Shown: positions 25,097-34,154 of the stretch, in pieces
Position numbering within the stretch: the first letter of the stretch is position 1
Layout of the letters: each line of letters opens with the position of its first letter
DNA from: JBBDYH01 sp040901795
Lineage (GTDB): Bacteria; Planctomycetota; Planctomycetia; Pirellulales; JALHPA01
Assembly: GCA_040901795.1 (NCBI GenBank)
Contig: JBBDYH010000140.1
Span: 13,318-77,317 of the forward strand
Direction of reading: 5' to 3'
DNA length: 64,000 nucleotides
Translations under genes and position numbers: made by a program
Notes under the pieces: generated by a model
Told to the model about the DNA's origin: nothing
The model's database searches: none
The model's input: the letters and a program-made list of their open reading frames with translations, nothing else

Positions 25097-27811
25097 CTAC
25101 TTTTTGCCTCCAAGCGCGGCCTGAGCCGCCGCCAGCCGCGCGATCGGCACGCGGAACGGCGAGCAGCTCACATAGTCGAGCTTCACATTGTGGCAGAACG
25201 AGATCGATGCCGGGTCACCTCCGTGCTCGCCGCAGATCCCGCACTTCAGCCCGCGGCGCGTCTGCCTGCCCTTGGTCACCGCCATCTCGACCAACTGGCC
25301 CACGCCGGTCGCGTCGAGCGTTTGAAACGGGTCGCGAGACAAAAGCTCCTGCTTGAGATAATCCGGCAGAAACGTGTTCACGTCGTCGCGGCTGAACCCA
25401 AACGTCATCTGTGTAAGGTCGTTGGTGCCGAAGCTGAAGAAGTCGGCATGCTGCGCCACCTCGTCCGCCGTCAGCGCCGCCCGCGGAATCTCAATCATCG
25501 TTCCCACCGGAATGTCGAGCTTGCCCGTGAACTTCTTCTCCTTCTGCACGCGCTCGATCGTCTGCACGGTCAGCTCGCGGAGCGAGGCCAGCTCTTTGGC
25601 GGCGCCGACCAGCGGGATCATGATCTCCGGCTGGGCGTCGATCTTCTTGTTGCGGCAGTTGATCGCCGCCTCGACGATCGCCGTAACCTGCATCTCGAGA
25701 ATCTCCGGATACGTCACCGCCAGCCGGCAGCCGCGGTGCCCGAGCATCGGGTTCATTTCGTGCAGTTGCGCGACGCGCTGCTTGACCTTCGCCGGCGAGA
25801 TGCCCAACCGCTGCGCCATGTCCTTCTGGCTCTTCTCGTCATGCGGCAAGAACTCGTGCAGCGGCGGATCGAGCAGGCGGATCGTCACCGGCAAGCCCTT
25901 CATCGCCTTGAAGATCCCCTCGAAGTCCTCGCGCTGATACGGCAACAGCTTCTTGAGCGCCGCCTCGCGGGCTTCGCGCGTCTCGGCGAGAATCATTTCG
26001 CGCATCGCCTGGATCCGCTCGCCTTCAAAGAACATGTGCTCCGTGCGGCACAGGCCAATCCCTTCGGCGCCAAAGTCGCGAGCCCGCTCGGCATCCTCCG
26101 GCGTGTCGGCATTCGTGCGAATCTTGAGCGTGCGGTATTTGTCGGCCCATTTCATCACCGTTTCAAAGTCGCCGGAAAGCTTGGGCTCTTGCGTGGCGAT
26201 TTCGCCAAACATCACCTCACCGGTCGAGCCGTCGATCGAGATCGTATCCTTGGCCGTCAGCGTACGGCCCCCTTTGACGGTGACTTTCTTGGCCTTTTCG
26301 TCGATATGCAGGTCCCCCGCGCCGGCCACGCAACAACGTCCCCAACCGCGCGCCACGACCGCCGCGTGGCTGGTCATACCGCCGGTGCTGGTAAGAATCC
26401 CGGCCGCCGAGTGCATGCCGTCGATGTCTTCAGGATTGGTCTCTTTGCGGACCAGAATCACCTGCTCGCCGGCATGCGTCCGATCGACCGCTTCAGCCGC
26501 TGTGAACGCCAGCTTGCCGACCGCCGCGCCCGGCGAAGCCGGCAGCCCGGTGGCGAGCACTTCGCCTTTCTTCTTCGCCGCCGGATCGAAGCTGGGCAAC
26601 AAAAGTTGCGTAAGGTCGCCCGCCGGAATCCGCTTCACGGCGGTGACCTCGTCGATCAGCTTTTCCTTCGCCATGTCGCAAGCGATCTTCACAGCGGCCG
26701 CGCCGGTCCGCTTGCCGTTGCGCGTTTGCAGCATGTAGAGCGTGCCACGCTCGATCGTGAACTCGATGTCCTGCACGTCCTTGTAATGGTTCTCCAGCGT
26801 CTTTTTGATCTCCAGAAGCTGCTTGTAGACTTTGTTGTTCCACTTCGGCATTTCATCGACGTGCAGCGGCGTGCGGATGCCGGCCACCACGTCTTCGCCT
26901 TGCGCGTTGACGAGAAACTCGCCGTAGAACTTGTTCTCACCCGTCGACGGGTTGCGAGTGAAGGCCACGCCTGTGCCGCAGTCGTCCCCCATGTTGCCAA
27001 AGACCATGCTCTGCACGTTGACCGCGGTGCCCAATAGACCGGTGATATGCTCAACTTGCCGATAGCGCACGGCGCGCGGCTGCATCCAGCTCTTGAATAC
27101 CGCCTCGATCGCCAGCTCAAGCTGCTGGAGCGGGTCTTGCGGAAAAGGTTTGCCGTAGTGCTCGCGGTAAACCTGCTTGTAGAGCTCGCACAGCTCGCGC
27201 ATCCCTTCGGCCGGCACGTCGGTATCGAGCTTGGCCTTGTACTTCTTCTTTAGCTTGTCAAAGGCCGCTTCGAAATGTTCATGGTCGACGCCCACGACCA
27301 CGTCGCCGAACATGTTGATCACGCGGCGGTAGGAGTCGTAGGCGAAGCGCTCGTTATTGGTCGCCGCGGCCAGACCGCGCACGCTCTCGTCGTTGAGGCC
27401 GAGGTTGAGAATCGTGTTCATCATGCCCGGCATCGACGCGGCCGCGCCCGAGCGGACAGAGACCAAGAGCGGGTTCTTGGGGTCGCCGAACTTTTTGCCG
27501 GTTTCCTTTTCCAGCGTAGCGACGGACTTGCGGACGTCGTCCATCAAAGCCGGCGGCAGCTTCTTACCGCTTTTGTAGTACAGGTCGCAACTCGCGGTGG
27601 TAATCGTGAAGCCAGGCGGAACCGGCAGGCCGATCGAGGTCATCTCGGCCAGGTTGGCGCCCTTGCCGCCCAGAAGCGGCTTCTGGTCGCCGCGCCCGTC
27701 GGTTCGTGTCTTGCCGAAGTAGTAAATCAGCTTATCGGTCTTGGCGGGCTTCGCGTTGGTCAGTTTCTTATTGTCGGCCGGCTTGGCGGCCCGGCGAGTG
27801 ACGGTAGCCAT
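25097..27811 (-). CDS. ppdK: Pyruvate, phosphate dikinase
   Basis: PPDK interconverts pyruvate + ATP + Pi and PEP + AMP + PPi. The 904-residue protein has the full domain order: N-terminal nucleotide-binding region with LLGGKGANLAEM (about 47-58) and PGFTITT, a central swivelling domain with the phosphorylated His in GGMTSHAAVVARGWG (around 480), and a C-terminal PEP/pyruvate barrel with LCRTEHMFF, GTNDLTQMTFG and the CGICGEHGGDP motif. Length matches the bacterial enzyme. A 28-residue Lys/Ala-rich leader precedes the conserved start LIYYFGK; a shorter start is possible. It is divergent from the oxidoreductase at 28188, across a 376-bp gap with a long inverted repeat. Confidence 0.96.
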   Translation of the reverse strand: MATVTRRAAKPADNKKLTNAKPAKTDKLIYYFGKTRTDGRGDQKPLLGGKGANLAEMTSIGLPVPPGFTITTASCDLYYKSGKKLPPALMDDVRKSVATLEKETGKKFGDPKNPLLVSVRSGAAASMPGMMNTILNLGLNDESVRGLAAATNNERFAYDSYRRVINMFGDVVVGVDHEHFEAAFDKLKKKYKAKLDTDVPAEGMRELCELYKQVYREHYGKPFPQDPLQQLELAIEAVFKSWMQPRAVRYRQVEHITGLLGTAVNVQSMVFGNMGDDCGTGVAFTRNPSTGENKFYGEFLVNAQGEDVVAGIRTPLHVDEMPKWNNKVYKQLLEIKKTLENHYKDVQDIEFTIERGTLYMLQTRNGKRTGAAAVKIACDMAKEKLIDEVTAVKRIPAGDLTQLLLPSFDPAAKKKGEVLATGLPASPGAAVGKLAFTAAEAVDRTHAGEQVILVRKETNPEDIDGMHSAAGILTSTGGMTSHAAVVARGWGRCCVAGAGDLHIDEKAKKVTVKGGRTLTAKDTISIDGSTGEVMFGEIATQEPKLSGDFETVMKWADKYRTLKIRTNADTPEDAERARDFGAEGIGLCRTEHMFFEGERIQAMREMILAETREAREAALKKLLPYQREDFEGIFKAMKGLPVTIRLLDPPLHEFLPHDEKSQKDMAQRLGISPAKVKQRVAQLHEMNPMLGHRGCRLAVTYPEILEMQVTAIVEAAINCRNKKIDAQPEIMIPLVGAAKELASLRELTVQTIERVQKEKKFTGKLDIPVGTMIEIPRAALTADEVAQHADFFSFGTNDLTQMTFGFSRDDVNTFLPDYLKQELLSRDPFQTLDATGVGQLVEMAVTKGRQTRRGLKCGICGEHGGDPASISFCHNVKLDYVSCSPFRVPIARLAAAQAALGGKK

Positions 27812-27864
27812 GTTGGTTGCGATTCCTTATTGTTCGTAAAGCGATAAGCGGCGGCGCCAGCTTC

Positions 27865-28139
27865 GGCGAGCGGGGGACGTGAGTCCCCCGATGACGCCGC
27901 CACCCCTTGGCGGCGGCCAGAACGCGCGTCGCGGTCCGCCCAAAGACCGTCTCAAACGCTTGCGACACGCGACTTTAGCGGCGGAAATGGAAGCTAGGAA
28001 TGTAGCAACGGGGCGGGAGAGCGTCAAGGACGGGCGGATGCTTCAAACCGACGTTGGCATCTGTTACAAACACAGGACGCACGGACCAAAGTCATTCACT
28101 AATTCAACGTCATCGGGGGACTCACGTCCCCCGCTCGCC
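27865..28139. repeat. 275-bp segment bounded by perfect 31-bp inverted repeats
   Basis: 27865-27895 (ggcgagcgggggacgtgagt then cccccgatgac) is the exact reverse complement of 28109-28139. Each arm itself holds a gggggac-gtgag-tcccc palindrome. Between the arms is another hairpin, ccgccaccccttggcggcgg (27897-27916). The segment lies in the divergent promoter region of ppdK and the oxidoreductase. No gene is seen within it. Confidence 0.75.
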
Positions 28140-28143
28140 ACTA

Positions 28144-28173
28144 CTGAACCCTGAACCCCGAACCCTGAACCCT
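28144..28173 (+). repeat. Tandem ctgaacc heptamers before the oxidoreductase
   Basis: Four copies of a 7-base unit (ctgaacc/ccgaacc) end just before aggag (28175-28179) and ATG 28188. The same unit precedes the esterase at 53012 and ends the gene at 54761. Confidence 0.7.
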
Positions 28174-28187
28174 CAGGAGCTTCACCC

Positions 28188-29384
28188 ATGCCCACCAACG
28201 GTTCCCTCAATCGCAAGCTTCGCATGGCGCTGGTTGGCGGCGGACAGGGCGCCTTTATCGGCCGCGTTCATGCTACCGCCGCCGTGCTCGATAACCGTGC
28301 CGCACTCGTCGCCGGCGCACTTTCCTCTGATCCGCAGCGGGCCAAGGCCTCGGCGAGTGATTACGATATCGCCGCGGTTCGCGCATACGGTTCGTATAAG
28401 GAGCTGCTCGAAAAGGAAAAGGCGTTGCCGGCAGATCAGCGGATCGACTTCCTCAGCGTCGCCACCCCCAATCACACGCATTTTGAGATCGCCAAGGCCG
28501 CGGTCGAAGCCGGCTTCAACGTCATCTGTGACAAGCCAATGACGTTTGACCTCGCTCAGGCCGAACAGCTCGCCGACGCGGTCGATAAGTCGGGCGTCGT
28601 CTTCGCCGTCTCGCACAACTATACGGGCTATCCGCTCGTTCGGCAGGCGCGTGCGATGATCGCCGCGGGCGAGCTCGGCGAAATCAACGCCGTGCGGTCG
28701 TTCTATATCCAGGGCTGGCTGCGAACGCGACTCGAGGACAGCAATCAGAAGCAAGCCGCCTGGCGGACCGATCCGAGCAAGAGCGGCGCGGCGGGTTGCT
28801 TTGGCGACATCGCCACGCACGCCTACAACCTCGCGCGCTACATGACGGGCCTCTTGCCGGAATCGATCAGTTGCCACTTGCGCACGTTCGAACCGGGCCG
28901 CAAGCTCGACGACTACGGCACGGCCGTAATTCGCTTCGAGAACGGCGGGTTGGGTACGGTCACCGCCTCGCAGATCAGTCACGGGCGCGAGAACGACCTG
29001 TTCATCGAGATCGACGGCACGAAGGGGTCGCTGCAGTGGCGTCAGGAGGAGCCGAACCAGATGATCCTCCGCCGCAACGGCCAGCCGCACGCGATCTACA
29101 CGCGCGATCCGAACGCCCCGTTCATGAACGACGCCGGCAAGGCGGCCTGCCGCTTGCCGAGCGGGCACCCGGAGGCGTTCTTCGAGGCCTTCGCCAATGT
29201 CTACCGCAGCTCCTATGACGCGATGGTCGAGCGGGCGGAGGGTAAGAAGCCTGAGAACGTCAACACGGTTTATCCGAACGTCAACGACGGCGTCGAGGGG
29301 ATGTACTTTATCCAGCAATCAGTAGCCAGTAGCAAGGAAAACGGCGCTTGGCTGCCGCTACGGCACAAGCGGGCGCGGAAATAG
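28188..29384 (+). CDS. Gfo/Idh/MocA-family oxidoreductase
   Basis: 398 residues. NAD(P)-binding N-terminal domain with LVGGGQGAFIGRVH (about 14-27), then FLSVATPNHTHFEIAKAAVE, VICDKPMTFDLAQAE holding the conserved Lys-Pro, and HNYTGYPLVRQARAM. The C-terminal alpha/beta domain has GCFGDIATHAYNLARYM with the usual GxxxDxGxH-like pattern (here GDIATH). ATG 28188 has AGGAG eight bases upstream. These proteins oxidise or dehydrate sugars and polyols; the substrate cannot be told, though the family is highly expanded in Planctomycetota. Confidence 0.92.
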   Translation: MPTNGSLNRKLRMALVGGGQGAFIGRVHATAAVLDNRAALVAGALSSDPQRAKASASDYDIAAVRAYGSYKELLEKEKALPADQRIDFLSVATPNHTHFEIAKAAVEAGFNVICDKPMTFDLAQAEQLADAVDKSGVVFAVSHNYTGYPLVRQARAMIAAGELGEINAVRSFYIQGWLRTRLEDSNQKQAAWRTDPSKSGAAGCFGDIATHAYNLARYMTGLLPESISCHLRTFEPGRKLDDYGTAVIRFENGGLGTVTASQISHGRENDLFIEIDGTKGSLQWRQEEPNQMILRRNGQPHAIYTRDPNAPFMNDAGKAACRLPSGHPEAFFEAFANVYRSSYDAMVERAEGKKPENVNTVYPNVNDGVEGMYFIQQSVASSKENGAWLPLRHKRARK

Positions 29385-29589
29385 CCTCGTGCCACTGCTC
29401 GCCGCGAGCAGTGACACATGCTCTGGTTCTCACGTTCTGCGTGGGAACCAATCCTGCGACGCTCTGCGTCGCCTCGTGCCGCAGATCGGCACGGGCAGCG
29501 TTCCCACGCGGAGCGTGGGAACGAGAGAAACTCGGCAGGCAGAGCCTGCCTTTCAGTCCGTTCCCAGGCAGAGCCTGGGAACGAGACGG
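29385..29589. repeat. Cluster of palindromic repeats
   Basis: Contains gtgccactgctcgccgcgag (about 29389-29408), cacgttctgcgtgggaac, ttcccacgcggagcgtggga (about 29502-29521), ggcaggcagagcctgcc and cgttcccaggcagagcctgg (29560-29579). They lie between convergent genes and hold no coding sequence. Confidence 0.75.
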
Positions 29590-30270
29590 TTACTCATCCC
29601 TCCGCCCACTGGCGAGCATCACGTAATAGATCAGCGTCAGGATCGCTTGCAGCGTCGCAGCAACATACGTCAAGGCGGCCGCATTGAGCACTTTGTTCAC
29701 GTGCGACATCTCTTGCTCGTCCACAATGCCATGGCTCACCAATAGAGCTTTGGCGCGATTGCTGGCGTTGAACTCGACCGGGAGGTTCACAAGCTGGAAC
29801 ACCACCACGCAGGCGAACAGCGCGATACCGAACCAGATGATCGGCTGGACATTCATAATGATGCCGAGGATCAACAGCAATAACCCGCCGCTGCTGCCGA
29901 AGCTGGCCGCTGGGACGGCCGCGTTGCGGACCACGAGCGGCGCGTACTCGTCGGCGTCTTGGAGCGCGTGCCCTGCCTCGTGCGCTGCAATGCCCACCGC
30001 CGCCATCGAGCGCGACTGATAAACCTCGGGGCTCAGCCGCAGCACTTTGGCCCGCGGATCGTAGTGGTCGCTTAAGTGGCCGGGGACTTGTTCGATATCG
30101 ACGCCTTGCAGGCCCGCCGAATCGAGAAGATGTCTCGCAGCGGCCGCGCCGCTGAGCGATGCCGGCACTTTCCGCGCAGCGCCGTACGTGCTGTGAATGC
30201 GGTATTGAGCCCACAGGCCAAGTATCAAGGCCGGGGAAATGAACAACAGATACATCGGGTCGAAGATCAT
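29590..30270 (-). CDS. YugP-type neutral zinc metallopeptidase
   Basis: 226 residues. An N-terminal membrane span (about 5-22, LFISPALILGLWAQY), then a soluble part with the zinc motif HEAGHALQ (about 97-104) after YQSRSMAAVGIAA, and two more membrane regions (about 125-165 and 195-220). This layout and length match the YugP/DUF2268-like membrane zinc metallopeptidase family (zinc metallopeptidase, PF04298). Substrates are unknown. It is monocistronic, between a repeat cluster and a 357-bp gap. Confidence 0.88.
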   Translation of the reverse strand: MIFDPMYLLFISPALILGLWAQYRIHSTYGAARKVPASLSGAAAARHLLDSAGLQGVDIEQVPGHLSDHYDPRAKVLRLSPEVYQSRSMAAVGIAAHEAGHALQDADEYAPLVVRNAAVPAASFGSSGGLLLLILGIIMNVQPIIWFGIALFACVVVFQLVNLPVEFNASNRAKALLVSHGIVDEQEMSHVNKVLNAAALTYVAATLQAILTLIYYVMLASGRRDE

Positions 30271-30627
30271 CGTTGGATTCCTAAGCTAACTGGTGTTCCA
30301 GCATGACGTGCTGGTTGTACTTCGGCATCGTGCCGGAACTATTGGTTCTTACGGAATCAGAGCCAGCGCAGTTCAAACGAGGCGGCTGCCGTCTGAGCCG
30401 TATGTCATTGAAGACTAATGCCTTGCGTAGCGACGGCAGGTACTACGGACTGCCAAAATAACGGTTGGGATCGTTCCACCCCTAGGGGCGAAGCACCTTT
30501 TGTGCCGCAACCCTAGTCGTTGAACAGAGCTTGTTCGAAAGAGAAAGCGACGATGAGTCGTCGCACTCCAGAAGGGGATACGGTAGGATTCGTAGGTTAT
30601 CCCGCCGACTCCATATTAATCCCGCCG
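30271..30627. other. Intergenic stretch with truncated MITE-like copy
   Basis: No gene is seen. Nucleotides about 30515-30572 match one end of the MITE-like family: cgaaagagaaagcgacgatg followed by agtcgtcgcactcca. The opposite inverted end is missing. The frame open through it into the lipoprotein gene is therefore not taken as coding. Confidence 0.5.
30547..30572 (-). mobile_element. MITE-like element, truncated copy
   Basis: gcgacgatgagtcgtcgcac and tccaga make one terminal inverted repeat, with the conserved interior gagaaagc beside it. The partner end is not found within 200 bp. Confidence 0.5.
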
Positions 30628-31758
30628 ATGGTCCATCTTCGCTTGCCGCTCGGGTTGGTCGCTTCTGTTTTGCTGGTGTTGCTCGCCGGCGGGTGCTATG
30701 AGAACGACACCAGTTCGGCCGCGCCTCCTGATTTCTCGGCGGCGGTGCTGCCCAGCGATGATGCGCTCACACGCCGGATCGACGAGCTGCTGGAGTTTAC
30801 GCGCGACAACCGCCGGCTAAACAGCCGCGACCACGCCGCCTGGCAGGTAGTCCATGGCGTGCTGGCGTTCGGCGGCGAATTCCAGATCGAGCACGAGGGA
30901 CTGCTCGTACCGGCGCTTGATTGGCTGCTGTCCGGGCAGGGCAGGCTTCGCGGCTGGAACGTTCGCGCGGGTGGCGCAAACGACAAAGGCCCAATCGCCG
31001 TGCTGGAGCCCGGCTCGAAGGAAGGCCAGGGCCATCCGGATCAGTGGCTGGGCTATCTCTCGCAGACGGGGCTGGGCCTCGATGAGGAGATCGTTGCCGG
31101 CGGCCATAGTTACACGATCCGGGACTTGCTCGAACAAGCCAAGTGGGACATCTACGAAGGGATGGAGGCGACTTGGACGCTGATGGCGTTCAGCGTTTAC
31201 ATGCCACTCGAAGCCGAATGGGAGAACAAGCGCGGCGAGAAATGGAACGTGGAGCGCGTTGTGGCGATGGAAGCCGGACAACTCGGCCCGCCGGAACCTG
31301 GCCAGTTCAGCGTCGGCGACAGCGCCTGCGGCGGCTCGCATCGTTTGTTTGGCCTGGCCGTGATGCTCAACAAGTACCTCGCCGAGACCGGCAACAGCCC
31401 GGATGAGCTCAAGGGGGGCTGGAAACTGGCGAACATGAAGTTGCAAGACGCCAAGCGGATCGCGCGGCAGTTTCAGCAGCCGGACGGCACGTTTTCGGCG
31501 CATTACTTCAACCGAGCCGGCACTACCGCCAACGTCTCCGAACGGATCGGAACGACGGGGCATACTTTTGAAATGCTGGCGACGACGATGAGCCAGCAGG
31601 AAATCCGAGAGCCGTGGATGCGGAAGGCGGCCGATCAGCTTTGCACGCTGCTCGAGCAGACTCGCGAAATCGAACTCGACGTGGGCGGCCTGTATCACGC
31701 CTGCCACGGCTTGTTCGTCTATCGGCAGCGGCTGGCCAACGCATCTCTCGAACAGTAG
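30628..31758 (+). CDS. Predicted lipoprotein, unknown
   Basis: 376 residues starting at ATG 30628. The signal sequence RLPLGLVASVLLVLLAGGC has a lipobox (LAGGC, Cys 23). The frame extends further upstream, but only through a repeat copy, and the signal peptide decides the start. The mature protein is rich in helices with repeated motifs such as AWQVVHGVLAFGG, HPDQWLGYLSQTGLGL, MEATWTLMAFSVYMP and GTTGHTFEML, reminiscent of (alpha/alpha) toroid proteins. No enzyme family is recognised. It is convergent with the small protein at 31773. Confidence 0.8.
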   Translation: MVHLRLPLGLVASVLLVLLAGGCYENDTSSAAPPDFSAAVLPSDDALTRRIDELLEFTRDNRRLNSRDHAAWQVVHGVLAFGGEFQIEHEGLLVPALDWLLSGQGRLRGWNVRAGGANDKGPIAVLEPGSKEGQGHPDQWLGYLSQTGLGLDEEIVAGGHSYTIRDLLEQAKWDIYEGMEATWTLMAFSVYMPLEAEWENKRGEKWNVERVVAMEAGQLGPPEPGQFSVGDSACGGSHRLFGLAVMLNKYLAETGNSPDELKGGWKLANMKLQDAKRIARQFQQPDGTFSAHYFNRAGTTANVSERIGTTGHTFEMLATTMSQQEIREPWMRKAADQLCTLLEQTREIELDVGGLYHACHGLFVYRQRLANASLEQ

Positions 31759-31772
31759 ACGATCGCGATTCG

Positions 31773-32099
31773 TCAATCCGGTTTGCTTTCGGAAAATGGC
31801 GCAAACCACTCTTCGATCAATCCCGCTCGCCGGCGAGTTTCGGCTTGAATGGCCACCACGTTGCCCTGGTTGTCGATCAGGTGGATCACTCCTCCGCTTG
31901 CGCCGGTACGTGCGATCACGCGCGGTCTGTTGTCCCCACCGAGGATGGACAGTTCTCCGCACTCCACGCGGCCGGCCCTTAAAATGGTCGAGGGTAGATT
32001 CGACGCGCGCAGCTCCCGCTGCATCAGCTTCGGCTTGATGGCCGTGCCGAGCGCCAGGAACAAGAGTGGGTAAACGATCCATCGTTCGCGGGTGGACAT
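31773..32099 (-). CDS. Small membrane-anchored protein, unknown
   Basis: 108 residues. One N-terminal membrane segment (about 8-22, IVYPLLFLALGTAIK), then a small beta-rich domain with RVECGELSILGGDNRPRVIA and GGVIHLIDNQGNVVAIQA, i.e. two or three short repeats of a strand pair. It could be a short surface-exposed beta structure. It follows the iron-permease-like gene on the same strand by 21 bp, so they are probably co-transcribed. No family recognised. Confidence 0.65.
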   Translation of the reverse strand: MSTRERWIVYPLLFLALGTAIKPKLMQRELRASNLPSTILRAGRVECGELSILGGDNRPRVIARTGASGGVIHLIDNQGNVVAIQAETRRRAGLIEEWFAPFSESKPD

Positions 32100-32120
32100 G
32101 TGAGGCTCCGAGGAATCGGG

Positions 32121-32570
32121 TCAGGATTTACGGTGTCGGCGGTGCTTCAATTGATGGCGCTCTTCGGCCTCTTCGATTGAATGCGAATGGGTGAGTTTGC
32201 CGTCGTGCTCGGCCAATCGCGAAAGCTTATTGTAGTGCCTATGCAAGGTCGCGATCTCCTCTTCGCTGAGGTCCTCGATGTTGATCAGTCGGTTGCTGGC
32301 GCCCTCGATCGCGGCGACCAGCTCGTTGAGCTTAAGCTGCAGTGCGACAGCTTCCTTGTTCTGCGAGCGCTGAATCAAGAAGACCATCAGGAAGGTAACG
32401 ATCGTCGTACCGGTGTTGATCACGAGCTGCCAGGTATCGCTGAAACCGAAGAGCGGCCCGCTCACGAGCCAGACCACGATGACTCCTGCTGCCAAAATGA
32501 ACGCCGCCGAGCTGCCGCTCCAATGCGTAGCCACGAGAGCGATGCGCTCCATCCAGCCCTTACGCTTCAT
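32121..32570 (-). CDS. Low-affinity iron permease family protein
   Basis: 149 residues with two membrane segments: about 20-40 (SSAAFILAAGVIVVWLVSG) and 47-65 (WQLVINTGTTIVTFLMVFLI), followed by the conserved IQRSQNKEAVALQLKLNEL segment and ...RLINIEDLSEEEI. This is the pattern of PF04120 proteins. The family name derives from the yeast FET4 similarity; actual iron transport by the short bacterial members is uncertain. The C-terminus is His-rich (HSHSIEEAEERHQLKHRRHR), which might bind metal. It is followed on the same strand by the small protein at 31773. Confidence 0.85.
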   Translation of the reverse strand: MKRKGWMERIALVATHWSGSSAAFILAAGVIVVWLVSGPLFGFSDTWQLVINTGTTIVTFLMVFLIQRSQNKEAVALQLKLNELVAAIEGASNRLINIEDLSEEEIATLHRHYNKLSRLAEHDGKLTHSHSIEEAEERHQLKHRRHRKS

Positions 32571-32579
32571 AGGCGATCC

Positions 32580-32720
32580 TTTGGAGTGCGATGACTTGTC
32601 GTCGTTCGACTGAGCTCACGTCGAAGTCGCTTTCTTTTTCAAACAGCTTAAAATCAGAATGGCACTCGCCTACTCGGCCCTATAGAAATCCAAAGCGGCG
32701 ACGAGTCGCCGCACTCCAAA
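32580..32720 (+). mobile_element. MITE-like element, copy 2
   Basis: 141 bp. Left end tttggagtgcgatgacttgt at 32580 and right end gtcgccgcactccaaa ending at 32720 are about 26-bp imperfect inverted repeats. The interior has gctttctttttcaaacag, as in copy 1 in the same orientation and copy 3 in reverse. It lies in the gap between the iron-permease-like and erythromycin-esterase genes. Confidence 0.7.
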
Positions 32721-32728
32721 AGCGCGAT

Positions 32729-34090
32729 TTACACGCCGGTCGGATACGTCTCGGGCACTTCCTCAACTGCGGCCGGCTCGATGTGCAAGGGATGCAGCGC
32801 GTGCGACTCGTCGATGAAGAGCAGCGCATCATACCGCCGCGGCATCACGCTGGGAACGTAGTTGCCGTGGCGCTCGTATTCCGGGTGGTAGACAACGCCG
32901 ATCGCGCGATGGCCGCGTTCTTCGTACATCGGGCTCGCGCGGGGCGTGTCGCGCAGCAAGAGCAGCTTGTTTTCCTCACCAGCCCGATGCAGCACGTCCT
33001 CCCAGCTCTCCGCGCGCCCCGGAGGAACGTCCATGATCTCCATAGGCGCGTCCCAGCTTTCGCCGGCGATGACGGTCCCGCGGTGAGAACTGAAGCCCAC
33101 CAGCACCACGTCGTCTTCGCCGTGCTCCTCGCGGACAAGCTGGCCCACGTTCACCTCTCCTTGCTCGCGCATGTCGGTCGCCCGCGCGTCGCCGATGTGC
33201 GTGTTGTGCTCCCAGACGATCGCCTTCGCTCCTGGACCATGGCGCCGCATTAAACGTTCGAGCGTCTCGACCATGTGGCCATCGCGGACGTTCCAAGAGG
33301 AGGCGCCGCCCCGAACCATTGTGCGATAGTATCGCTCCGCATTCTTGGCCACCAGGGCGTTTTGCTCGGCGTTGAAATACGATTCGCGGCCGTCAGAACC
33401 TGCCCGCTGTGGCGGGTCGTAGCCCAGACCGCTTTGGCGAAGCTCACGCAGCAGGCCGACTACCTCGTCCTCGCACGTCTCGGGCACCCACATGGTCGCG
33501 CGGGCATATTGTTGCACGTCTTCGCCATACGGCTCGAAGCACTCGAAAGCACGCAGGGCGGCTCCCACCGCCTGGCCGTCCATGCGCGACAAATAACCAA
33601 TCACAGCGCGCATCGAATCCCAAAGACTATACACGTCGAGGCCATAGAAGCCGACCTGCTCTGTTTCGGGTAACTTCTCGTTATGGGCGCGGAGCCACTC
33701 GGCCAGCTCGACGACCTCGAGGTTGGCCCACATCCAGGTCGGCCAGCGGTTGAAGGCGTGAAGCACCTCGCGGGCGTTGCGACCGGAATTCTGGAACCCG
33801 CGGACGTACCGGTTGACGCGATAACAATCCGGCCAGTCTCCTTCTACGGCGATGAACGAGAAGCCTTTCTCACGGATCAGTCGCTCGCTGAGGCGGTGTC
33901 GCCAGGAGTAGTACTCGGAAGTGCCGTGCGATGCTTCGCCTAACAGCACGAAGTGCGAATCGCCAACGAGCGCGAGCAGCGAATCCAGATCCTGGCTATC
34001 GTGCAAGGGGAGCGACCGCCGGCCGACTTCATCAACCAGAGCCGTGGTGGCAATCCCCTCGCCGGCCCCCTGCCGTCGTTTGAGCGCCAT
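32729..34090 (-). CDS. Erythromycin esterase family protein
   Basis: 453 residues, the usual size. It contains LLGEASHGTSEYYSWRHRL (about 49-67), EGDWPDCYRVNRYV, WMWANLEVVELAEWLR, the GFYGLDVYSLWDSM motif, VWEHNTHIGDARATDM and LLFIDESHALHPL at the end. These are the conserved Glu and His positions of the erythromycin esterase/EreA superfamily. Chromosomal members in bacteria without macrolide exposure probably act on other esters. The dienelactone hydrolase-like gene and a phosphoribosyltransferase lie directly upstream on the same strand; I know these three domains to co-occur and even be fused in other bacteria, which suggests a common pathway of unknown substrate. Confidence 0.9.
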   Translation of the reverse strand: MALKRRQGAGEGIATTALVDEVGRRSLPLHDSQDLDSLLALVGDSHFVLLGEASHGTSEYYSWRHRLSERLIREKGFSFIAVEGDWPDCYRVNRYVRGFQNSGRNAREVLHAFNRWPTWMWANLEVVELAEWLRAHNEKLPETEQVGFYGLDVYSLWDSMRAVIGYLSRMDGQAVGAALRAFECFEPYGEDVQQYARATMWVPETCEDEVVGLLRELRQSGLGYDPPQRAGSDGRESYFNAEQNALVAKNAERYYRTMVRGGASSWNVRDGHMVETLERLMRRHGPGAKAIVWEHNTHIGDARATDMREQGEVNVGQLVREEHGEDDVVLVGFSSHRGTVIAGESWDAPMEIMDVPPGRAESWEDVLHRAGEENKLLLLRDTPRASPMYEERGHRAIGVVYHPEYERHGNYVPSVMPRRYDALLFIDESHALHPLHIEPAAVEEVPETYPTGV

Positions 34091-34154
34091 GGGTCAAACT
34101 CCTCGTGGGGCAGACATTCCTGTCTGCCGAACCCCCCCGCGTCCAACAAATCAC

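Noticed and set aside
28144..28173. Telomere-like heptamers as a chromosome end
   Set aside because: Only four units, internal to coding sequence on both sides, and repeated at other internal sites.
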